A DNA stretch of 5,340 nt, from the NCBI GenBank assembly GCA_035252155.1, contig DATFDL010000760.1:1-5340 (forward strand), written 5' to 3'. Both the position numbers and the translations under genes were made by a program. This DNA comes from JAICLL01 sp035252155. GTDB taxonomy: Bacteria; Planctomycetota; Planctomycetia; Pirellulales; JAICIG01. Positions within the stretch are counted from its first letter, which is position 1, and each line of letters starts with the position of its first letter. Under the pieces are notes generated by a model. The model worked only from the letters and a program-made list of their open reading frames with translations. It did not search any database and was not told the DNA's origin. This document shows positions 1-5,229 of the stretch, in pieces.

Positions 1-127
1 CCTCGTCAGTCAGTACGTCATTTATTTGCCCGGTCATGCCTGAAAAAACGCACCACCGCCCGACCTAACGGCGTTACCCCCGCCCACCGATCCTGCGGAC
101 GAGGCACGATGTGTAGATACCGATGCG
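1..127. other. Window edge, no recognisable gene
   Basis: I see no supportable gene here. Minus-strand frames continue open from the neighbouring repeats into this stretch, but their residues look like nothing recognisable and depend on the repeat array for their length. No clear promoter, terminator or RNA gene is visible. A gene could lie just outside the window to the left. Confidence 0.4.
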
Positions 128-128
128 C

Positions 129-183
129 TGAGGGAGAGGGAGATGGGCGGCGTTCGCCGCCGACACAGCCGAGGGCGGCTGTG
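129..183. repeat. Hairpin cluster leading into the tandem array
   Basis: Three small structured pieces sit side by side. Positions 132-146 (gggagagggagatgg) match 15 of 15 bases with the right half of the palindromic element at 969-1008, so this looks like a half copy of that family. Positions 146-161 form a perfect 6-bp stem with a 4-base loop (ggcggc-gttc-gccgcc). Positions 164-170 and 177-183 form a 7-bp stem (cacagcc/ggctgtg) that uses the first bases of tandem unit 1. Function is unknown. The structures could be transcribed hairpins or simply remains of mobile palindromes. Confidence 0.6.
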
Positions 184-304
184 CCACATGATTCGCGGAG
201 AGCGGCTGTGCCACATGATTCGCGGAGAGCGGCTGTGCCACATGATTCGCGGAGAGCGGCTGTGCCACATGATTCACAGAGAGCGGCTGTGCCACATGAT
301 TCGC
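175..304. repeat. 27-bp tandem repeat array, about 4.8 copies
   Basis: Head-to-tail units begin at 175, 202, 229, 256 and 283; the last is cut after 22 bases. Units 1-3 are identical (gcggctgtgccacatgattc, then gcggaga). Unit 4 differs by two bases, with cacaga in place of cgcgga. The period is 9 codons, so every frame gives a 9-residue repeat; on the minus strand these read RESCGTAAL, NHVAQPLSA or MWHSRSPRI. There are no unique spacers, so this is not a CRISPR array. The identity of three units points to recent expansion by slippage. The array lies just beyond the 3' end of the decayed glycosyltransferase, and I regard the ORFs through it as by-products. Confidence 0.92.
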
Positions 305-311
305 CCCTCGC

Positions 312-367
312 GGAACGGCACGGAGTCCGTTCCCTACAGAGGCGCCACGCAGGGCGTTCGCTACAGA
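312..367. repeat. Two direct copies of hairpin repeat family B
   Basis: Copy one (312-340) matches the copy at 1564-1592 in 26 of 29 bases and forms a perfect 7-bp stem, 312-318 with 327-333 (ggaacgg/ccgttcc), followed by the tail ctacaga. Copy two (341-367) is degenerate: two bases of the stem are missing, but the second arm and the ctacagaa tail remain. Compared with 1564-1592, copy one has a paired change at 318 and 327 that keeps the stem base-paired. The 3' end of the glycosyltransferase homology stops exactly at this element. The family looks like the short palindromic repeats scattered through planctomycete intergenic regions, which is inferred from pattern memory and not from a search. 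Confidence 0.75.
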
Positions 368-757
368 AATTGCGGCAGCCAGCGCGAGCGAGGCCAGCGT
401 GCCGAGCGGCAGCTTGATGCCGAGACCAAGCAGGTATTAATGCCACCATCCGCGCGGCGACCAATGGCCGTGCAGGTACGATCGCATGCCTTCTTCAAAA
501 TCGGCGCGCTGGCGGTCGATGCCTTGTACGTAATCGCGCGGCAGCGGCACGGGCAGGCGCGCTAGCCAAGTTCGCGCGAAGCGGTTGCCGACGGTCGGCG
601 TTTTGGCCGGTGGTTCGCCGGAGAGCAGGCGGCTTTGAAAGCGATAATCGCCCAGACGCTGGCAAGAACCGCGGAACGCGTAGCCGAGGTTGATGAGGTA
701 GACAGCCAGCAGCAAAACGGCGATAAGCTGCAATCCCACGCGAGGGCAAATGCGGCG

Positions 758-850
758 TATAGTAGGCGTCACGCTCCGCGTGATGAACCCCACCACCCAG
801 TGCCCGCCGCGGGCCACGGTTCCATCACGCGGAGCGTGATGCCTACTATA
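758..850. repeat. REPIN-like inverted repeat pair (family A), 93 bp
   Basis: The left arm (758-789, starting tatagtaggcgtcacgctcc) and right arm (818-850) are inverted copies differing by one substitution and a one-base indel, around a 28-base centre. Each arm carries its own hairpin: 769-774 with 778-783, and a perfect 7-bp stem 824-830 with 834-840 (atcacgc-gga-gcgtgat). Two inverted short palindromes around a spacer is the architecture of a REPIN. The element is exactly 31 codons long and sits on codon boundaries of the glycosyltransferase frame, adding YSRHHAPRDG...TRSVTPTI without a stop. A RAYT-type transposase would be the expected mobiliser by analogy; none is in the window. Confidence 0.85.
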
Positions 851-968
851 AAGCAGCCATGCCAACGGCCAGAGCACGAAGAACACCAAGAGCGTCGTCT
901 TACATAGCTCGGCCAAGCCGAGAGCGAGGCCGGCAAAGGCCGCGGAAGACCAAGAACTGCTCGAAGTG

Positions 969-1008
969 CCCTCACCCCGGCCCTCTCCCGGCGGGAGAGG
1001 GAGATGGC
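969..1008. repeat. Palindromic REP-like element (family C)
   Basis: The core is a 9-bp perfect stem, 981-989 (ccctctccc) with 993-1001 (gggagaggg), and a 3-base loop, flanked by ccctcacccc and gagatggc. It resembles the widespread REP-like sequence that reads as LPLPPGEGRGEG when translated. Here the minus-strand frame gives exactly HLPLPPGEGRGEGT inside the glycosyltransferase remnant, between the WKWLRAPG and AAFAGLALGLAELCK segments, so it appears to be an in-frame insertion. A half copy lies at 132-146. Confidence 0.75.
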
Positions 1009-1500
1009 CGGGTGCGCGGAGCCACTTCCAGAATCTCCAGGCGGCGAAGACGCCGGTGGCCGCGGCCGGGACGTCGGGCATGACCAGCGCGCCATTCCCG
1101 AGCATCATGGGATCGAAGCACCACAAGCAGGGTGCCGCGAAGCCCGCGCGGTTTCCCCACAGCTCGCCGGCCCAGCGCCAGCAAGTCCATGCGCCAAGCA
1201 GGCAGAACGGGATGCAGGCCCACCGCGCGACCATGAACAGCAACAGCGTGCGCGCCCCGTTGGCCTTGGCAAACCGAACGCCCATCGGGATCGTCTCACG
1301 CGAAAGCGGATCGAGCTGGTAGTTGCCCCAATCGGTCTTGGCATCGCAAAACAGCACCGGCAGAGCGCCGACCATCCGCGGCAGCGGCGGATTGACGCGG
1401 GTGATCGCTTCCTGCCAGAACAGAGCGGTCGCCGCTTCTCCGTCCGCATCGTTTAGCCTCTCATAATTCGGTTTTGAGGAACAAAACCGGGTAACGGCCT

Positions 1501-1592
1501 TTGTAGGGAACGCCCTCTGTGGCGTTCCGCGAAGGGCGGGTAGACGTCGCGTCGCCCCTCAAAGGAACGCCACGGAGGGCGTTCCCTACAGA
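1501..1592. repeat. Inverted pair of hairpin repeat family B, REPIN-like
   Basis: Two inverted copies face each other: 1501-1528 and 1564-1592. Each has an 8-bp perfect stem with a 6-base loop: 1507-1514 with 1521-1528 (ggaacgcc/ggcgttcc) and 1564-1571 with 1578-1585. The outer sequence tgtaggg pairs with ccctaca, so the whole 92 bases could also fold as one long hairpin. The copies differ mainly by one loop base. The element coincides with the break in the 5' end of the glycosyltransferase remnant and supplies in-frame stops at 1586-1588 and 1559-1561. Further copies lie at 312-367 in direct orientation. Confidence 0.85.
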
Positions 1593-1768
1593 AGTCCAGT
1601 CGTCCAGGCGTCGAGGGTATATAACCCATTGCGGTCGTCAAACACCGACAAGCAGGGCAAATCATCTGTCCAGGGCGGTTTGGCCCGGAAGTTGCCTCCT
1701 AGTGGCTCGTCGCGGAAAAAAGAGGCCCGCGAGCATTCTTCGAGGGCGGACAAAAAGGAGCAGAGATC
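1593..1768 (+). other. Leader and upstream region of the LEPR-XLL gene
   Basis: No gene is supported between the repeat pair and the ATG at 1769. The promoter of the downstream gene presumably lies here. The only AT-rich core is ggtatataac around 1616-1625, which contains a TATATA hexamer at 1618-1623, but no convincing -35 box stands about 17 bases upstream. Planctomycete promoters are also poorly captured by the E. coli consensus, so I do not call one. Plus-strand frames open here are uncharacteristic and overlap the real gene in other frames. Confidence 0.4.
1756..1760 (+). promoter_or_regulatory. Ribosome binding site of the LEPR-XLL gene
   Basis: AGGAG lies 8 bases before the ATG at 1769, an ideal Shine-Dalgarno spacing. 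It fixes the start at 1769 and separates this gene from overlapping open frames that begin further upstream. Confidence 0.8.
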
Positions 1769-3175
1769 ATGTACGCTTGGATTGCGCGCCTGCTGGCAGG
1801 CGCTAACGATACTTCGTCAAACCATAACCGACCTGCTAGCCGGCAACGCCGCCGCGTGCGAAGTAAGGCGCGGTTCGAATCGCTTGAGCCGCGGGCCATG
1901 CTTTCGGCCGACCCGACCACGCAGCCCGCCACCAGCCCGATGCCGGCGGCAGCCGCGGCGCCCTTCTATCTGCCGGCGGTCGCGTCGGACGGCACCGACC
2001 AAACGTTTGTCCGCAATGTCTATCGCGAACTGCTCGGTCGCGAGCCAGACGCCACGGGCGAGGCCTTTTGGGTGAACTATTTGCAACAAGCCCAGCAGAA
2101 CTTTCCCGGCACCTTGCCGGGTGCTGCCAGCAACGGTTTCGGAACGGGCCTGGGCACCAATACGGGCGGCGCGTTCGGCAGCACCTTCAACGGCTTCAAC
2201 AGCGGCTTTGCCGGCACGACCACGAGCAACGCCACCGGCAATATTACTGGGCCGATGGATAGCTTCGCCGGCCCCTTGAGCGGCGTAAGCAACGTGGGTC
2301 CGCCTAGCAGCTTTGGGACGGCGGGTTTTGGGGCCGGCAACGCGGGTCCCAACGGTTTTGGAACCAGCGGTTTTGGCAACGGCGGGTTCTCGTCACAGGG
2401 CGCTGGCACGGCTGGTTTCACGCCCGTCGGACCAGCCGGCTCGGGCGGCAGCTTGAATGCCAGCGATGTGAACGCGGCCAACGTCTTCGCCACGCCGGGC
2501 GGAACCGGCACCTCGCCCGACACGTCGCGAGAACAATTCGTCGACGCCATTCTCAGCTCGCCCGAATATCGCCAGCATCTGGTGACCGCGGTCTACGAAA
2601 GTTTCTTGCACCGCGCGCCCGGCCCGCAGGCCACCGCTTATTGGTCGAACCAACTGGCGTCGGGCGCGGGGTTCGACGGGCTGTTGATCGGCGTCGTCGG
2701 CTCGCCCGAATACTTCTCAGACGCCGGAGGCACCGCCAACGGCTTTGTCCAGGCGCTCTATCACGACATCTTGGGACGGTCGCCAAGCACGGCCGGCGCG
2801 ACGTATTGGACCGATCGGCTGAACACGTTGGATTACGGGCAGGACGCCGGCGGCGCGAGCTCGACTCCCGCCCGCGAGGCGTTGGTGAGTGAGTTCTTGG
2901 CGACGCCCGAAGCCCAGCAACTATTGGCCAGCAACAGCACCAACTCGGCCTTGGCGGCCGCCACCGGAAATGGTTTCAACAACTTCAATAACCTCTTTTT
3001 CGAGGGCGGGCTGAATACTCAAGCCCAAAACCAATTTTTCGCCGAGTTCGAGGGCAATCCGGCCTTCGACACCGCCGTGCGAGATCTGATTTCACACTCG
3101 ACCTATCTCACCGGCCCAGGCGCCGGCAGCAACCCCGGTCCCAGCTTTGCCAACCCCGGCAGCGGCGTGGCATAG
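1769..3175 (+). CDS. LEPR-XLL domain protein with DUF4214 repeats
   Basis: A 468-residue protein, probably exported or surface-associated. Residues 20-34 are strongly basic (RQRRRVRSK) and run into FESLEPRAMLSADP at 36-49. This is the LEPR-XLL motif found near the N-terminus of many large planctomycete secreted proteins; there is no classical hydrophobic signal peptide. DUF4214 units follow. Unit 1 is split: FVRNVYRELLGREPD...FW (80-110) and then REQFVDAILSSPEY (254-267). Unit 2 spans about 271-320 (VYESFLHRAPGPQATAYW, then GSPEY). Unit 3 spans about 325-388 (ALYHDILGRSPSTAGATYW, then ATPEAQQ). Residues 111-251 are low-complexity Gly/Asn/Phe/Thr-rich sequence with repeated GFG. Residues 400-468 are Asn/Phe-rich, then Gly/Pro-rich, with a possible degenerate DUF4214 tail (QFFAEFEGNPAF). 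DUF4214 occurs in S-layer, hemolysin-like and cell-surface proteins, but its biochemical role is not known to me. The start is set by AGGAG at 1756-1760. The gene converges on the ClC gene with a 2-base gap. No enzyme motif is visible. Confidence 0.93.
   Translation: MYAWIARLLAGANDTSSNHNRPASRQRRRVRSKARFESLEPRAMLSADPTTQPATSPMPAAAAAPFYLPAVASDGTDQTFVRNVYRELLGREPDATGEAFWVNYLQQAQQNFPGTLPGAASNGFGTGLGTNTGGAFGSTFNGFNSGFAGTTTSNATGNITGPMDSFAGPLSGVSNVGPPSSFGTAGFGAGNAGPNGFGTSGFGNGGFSSQGAGTAGFTPVGPAGSGGSLNASDVNAANVFATPGGTGTSPDTSREQFVDAILSSPEYRQHLVTAVYESFLHRAPGPQATAYWSNQLASGAGFDGLLIGVVGSPEYFSDAGGTANGFVQALYHDILGRSPSTAGATYWTDRLNTLDYGQDAGGASSTPAREALVSEFLATPEAQQLLASNSTNSALAAATGNGFNNFNNLFFEGGLNTQAQNQFFAEFEGNPAFDTAVRDLISHSTYLTGPGAGSNPGPSFANPGSGVA
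2099..2521 (+). other. Low-complexity Gly/Asn/Phe insertion inside DUF4214 unit 1
   Basis: This codes for residues 111-251 of the LEPR-XLL protein. It contains repeated NGFG, GFGT and GFG motifs, most regular at 2311-2395 (residues about 182-207, SFGTAGFGAG then NGFGTSGFGNGGF), with matching short DNA repeats of the type ggttttgg. Charged residues are almost absent. The stretch separates the YW-containing first half of a DUF4214 unit from its SPEY-containing second half, whereas units 2 and 3 are uninterrupted. It is probably a disordered linker that grew by slippage. Confidence 0.75.
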
Positions 3176-3177
3176 AT

Positions 3178-5073
3178 CTACGCCGCGGAGTCCGTGGGGC
3201 GGCGGCTGGCGGGCCGGCGGCCGAGACGGGGGACGCGAAGGCGAATGGTGGGCGCCTCGGCCAAGGCTTCTTCGACGCGCAGGCGATAGACCGAGAGGAT
3301 GTTGCTGCGGGTGACCATGCCGACCACGCGGTGCGGGCGAGCACGCGAAACAACCGGCAGGCGGCCTATGCCGTGGTTCACCATGTGATCGGCCGCCTGG
3401 CGCACCGTGCAATCGTCATAGACGTATTTGGGCAAGCGACGGACCAGGTCGCGGATGCATAAGCCATCGGCCTCGGTGCTGCTCACCAGGTCGCGGCGCG
3501 TGAGCACGCCGATGAGCACGTCCTGGGCGTCGAGCACCGGAAAGCCCTGATGCCCGGTTCCTTCGGCCCCCGACGCCAGCCAGGCGCGGACCGCCGCGAG
3601 CTTGTCGTCGGCCCGCAACGACACCGCGCCGCCCGAGCAAATTTGCCCGACCAGCACTTGTTCGAGCACGTCGGCCACGTATTCGGCCGGCGTTTGAATG
3701 CCGCGACGGGCAATCTTTTCGGTCATGATGCTGTTGCGCATCAGCAAGCATGAAATCAAGTAAGACGCCGCGCAACCGCCCAACAGGGGCAGCAGGCCCA
3801 GCGGCTGGAGCGTCGTCTCGAAGGCAAAAACCGCCGAGGCGAGTAACGCTCGCGAGGCCCCGGCGAAAAGCGCCGCCATGCCCACCAAGGCCGCGATCCG
3901 CACATCGATGCCGGCCTCGGGCAAGAGCCACACGGCCCACGCGCCGAGCACGGCGCCCAGGCCACCGCCCATGGTGAACAACGGCGCCAGCGTTCCGCCC
4001 GACGTGCCGCTGCCCAACGAGATCGACCATGAAATGAACTTCATCGCGCAGAGAAACATCACCGCATTCAATGGCAGCTCGTCCGAGAGGATATCGGTGA
4101 TGTTCTTGTAGCCGACCCCTAGCGTGCGCGGGGCGAAGTAGCCGACCACGCCCACCACCAGCGAACCCAGCGCCGGCCACCACATCCAATGAATCGGCAG
4201 CCGTTCGAAGAGGTCTTCGATAAAGTAAACGCTGCGCGTGACCGTCACGGCCACCACGCCCATGATCGCTCCGAGCAAGATATAGAGGGCCAAGGCAGCC
4301 GCGCTGGGATGAACGACGCCGGGCATATCGAACGCCGGCTCGACACCGACGAACAGCATCCGAATGCCGGTAGCTGCCGCGCTGGCCAAGGCCACGGGAA
4401 TGATCGACCGCGGCCTAAACTCGAACAGCAGCAGCTCGACGGCCAGCAGCACGGCGGCCACCGGGCTGCCAAAGGTGGCGGCCATGCCCGCGGCGGCCCC
4501 GGCCGAGAGCAGCGTTTTGCGTTCGGCCGGCGTCGTGCGTACGATTTGACCGACCAGCGAGCCCAACGCGCCACCGGTCGCGATGATCGGCCCCTCGGCG
4601 CCGAACGGCCCGCCCGTGCCGATGGCGATCGCCGCTGAGGCAGGTTTCAGGAACGTCAAGCGTGCGGGAATGCGGCTTTGGTTGGTCAGCACTTGCTCCA
4701 TGGCTTCGGGGATGCCGTGGCCGCGGATGGCCTTCGATCCGTACCGGGCCATGAAGCCCACGATCAGCCCACCAATCACCGGAACCACGATGACCGCCAG
4801 CCCCAGGTGGTTGTCGGCGGGCGAAGCGTCGACTAGCGAATAGCGTTGGAAAAACGCCAGGTTCGTGATGAACTGAATCAGCCCAATTAAGAATTGCGCA
4901 ATAAAACCCGCCGCCACGCCAACGCCCAAGGCCAGCCCGCAGATGCCGAGCACTCGGCGATCGAGCAGCGAATACTGCGACGGCACCTGGGCCGATTCGA
5001 GTACGGTGTCGAGCGAGGGAGAGACGGTCAGCCCGTCGGTGGTGGCCGATCGGGCCGAATCGAGTTCACTCAT
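3178..5073 (-). CDS. ClC-family chloride channel/antiporter with two CBS domains
   Basis: A 631-residue inner-membrane protein that moves chloride or a similar anion, working as a dimer if it follows its family. Residues 1-38 form a soluble N-terminus and about 39-440 the hydrophobic ClC core. Filter motifs are visible: GHGIPEAM at 118-125 (GSGIP in E. coli ClcA, so the central Ser is His119), GAEGP at 158-162 with Glu160 as the external gating glutamate, and GTSGGTLAP at 356-364. In the segment AVELLLFEFRP (211-221) Glu213 is followed by Leu, where ClcA has a Glu pair, so the internal proton glutamate may be missing. Two CBS domains follow, about 475-530 (QGFPVLD...IGVLTRRDLV) and 540-596 (GRLPVV...VVGMVTRSNI); they usually bind adenine nucleotides and gate transport. 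The C-terminus is basic. The start is at 5073 with only a weak gggaa upstream. GHGxPE-type filters are a recognised bacterial branch as I recall; ion selectivity and channel versus antiporter mode cannot be read here. Confidence 0.95.
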   Translation of the reverse strand: MSELDSARSATTDGLTVSPSLDTVLESAQVPSQYSLLDRRVLGICGLALGVGVAAGFIAQFLIGLIQFITNLAFFQRYSLVDASPADNHLGLAVIVVPVIGGLIVGFMARYGSKAIRGHGIPEAMEQVLTNQSRIPARLTFLKPASAAIAIGTGGPFGAEGPIIATGGALGSLVGQIVRTTPAERKTLLSAGAAAGMAATFGSPVAAVLLAVELLLFEFRPRSIIPVALASAAATGIRMLFVGVEPAFDMPGVVHPSAAALALYILLGAIMGVVAVTVTRSVYFIEDLFERLPIHWMWWPALGSLVVGVVGYFAPRTLGVGYKNITDILSDELPLNAVMFLCAMKFISWSISLGSGTSGGTLAPLFTMGGGLGAVLGAWAVWLLPEAGIDVRIAALVGMAALFAGASRALLASAVFAFETTLQPLGLLPLLGGCAASYLISCLLMRNSIMTEKIARRGIQTPAEYVADVLEQVLVGQICSGGAVSLRADDKLAAVRAWLASGAEGTGHQGFPVLDAQDVLIGVLTRRDLVSSTEADGLCIRDLVRRLPKYVYDDCTVRQAADHMVNHGIGRLPVVSRARPHRVVGMVTRSNILSVYRLRVEEALAEAPTIRLRVPRLGRRPASRRPTDSAA

Positions 5074-5108
5074 CCAGAAAAATTCCCGTAAGTGTGGTAA
5101 AACCAGTC

Positions 5109-5114
5109 ATTGTA
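5109..5114 (-). promoter_or_regulatory. Possible -10 element for the ClC gene
   Basis: On the minus strand this reads TACAAT, one base from TATAAT, 35 bases before the ATG at 5073. The hexamer about 17 bases upstream is a poor -35 match. A second AT-rich hexamer, TATATT, lies further upstream at about 5134-5139. This is a weak call made on one hexamer. Confidence 0.22.
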
Positions 5115-5168
5115 CTCTCAACGGCGGCTATCTGAATATACCGCTAAAAACTACTGTCGCCCGCCTCC

Positions 5169-5228
5169 GGAGGATGGCCTTCCAGGCCGTCTAAAGGCCG
5201 GAGCGGACGGCCTGGAAGCATATCCTCC
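5169..5228. repeat. Large imperfect inverted repeat (family D) between divergent genes
   Basis: The arms are 5169-5191 and 5206-5228, 23 bases each, pairing at 20 of 23 positions around a 14-base loop. They begin ggaggat and share cttccaggccgtc; the three mismatches are contiguous. The left arm also holds a small stem, 5176-5180 with 5184-5188 (ggcct-tcc-aggcc), so the architecture again resembles a REPIN. The right arm ends one base before the ATG at 5230. In an mRNA of the plus-strand gene the hairpin would occupy the ribosome-binding region, which makes it either a translational control element or a recently inserted repeat. It could also reduce read-through between the divergent units. 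Confidence 0.8.
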
Positions 5229-5229
5229 A

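Larger units (their letters stand above)
368..1480 (-). pseudogene. Decayed GT39/PMT_2-like membrane glycosyltransferase
   Basis: Members of this family are multi-pass membrane proteins that move sugars from a polyprenyl-phosphate carrier onto protein or lipid outside the membrane. On the minus strand, 1468 onward reads NYERLNDADGEAATALFWQE, then NPPLPRM, a WACIPFCLLGA membrane segment, and PDVPAA. The frame is broken in four ways. No ATG or GTG lies between the in-frame stop at 1559-1561 and the internal ATG at 1375. The first membrane segment and its DE-containing loop are therefore missing. A TAA at 437-439 follows GWWH, yet the same frame resumes with YLLGLGIKLPLGT, as expected for this family. 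Two palindromic repeats are inserted in frame, at 758-850 and about 969-1008. Homology fades at 368, where repeat DNA begins. The 312-residue ORF starting at 1375 is thus a fragment, not a full gene. Family assignment is from motif recognition only; the exact 5' limit is approximate. Confidence 0.7.

Noticed and set aside
175..304. CRISPR-like array of regular repeats
   Set aside because: Units are directly adjacent with no unique spacers and no cas genes are in the window; it is a plain tandem repeat.
18..464. Minus-strand ORF rich in RESCGTAAL repeats as a repeat protein gene
   Set aside because: The repeat residues come wholly from the 27-bp array and the flanks have no recognisable protein pattern. 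Part of it overlaps the glycosyltransferase remnant in another frame.
143..565. Plus-strand ORF with RLCHMIRGE repeats
   Set aside because: It is the opposite-strand reading of the tandem array and of the pseudogene; no start signal or family pattern.
437..1375. Intact 312-residue membrane protein gene
   Set aside because: Family-like sequence extends upstream of the ATG at 1375 (NPPLPR and more) and beyond the stop at 437, so this ORF is an internal fragment of a broken gene.
1501..1592. Paired hairpins as a transcription terminator
   Set aside because: Neither stem is followed by a T run, and the same sequence recurs as a repeat elsewhere in the window; a repeat family explains it better.
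1618..1623. TATATA as a -10 box for the LEPR-XLL gene
   Set aside because: No acceptable -35 hexamer upstream and about 145 bases of leader would follow; not strong enough to call.
1629..2075. Plus-strand ORF overlapping the start of the LEPR-XLL gene
   Set aside because: It is Arg/Pro/Ser-rich shadow sequence in another frame. The AGGAG before 1769 and the LEPR-XLL and DUF4214 motifs decide for the other frame.
3416..4189. Long alternative-frame minus-strand ORF inside the ClC gene
   Set aside because: The ClC frame shows all filter motifs and CBS domains; the other frame is a GC-rich shadow with Arg/Gly-rich composition.
4189..4638. Plus-strand ORF antisense to the ClC gene
   Set aside because: Polar, Arg/His/Gln-rich translation typical of antisense reading of a membrane protein gene; no start signal.
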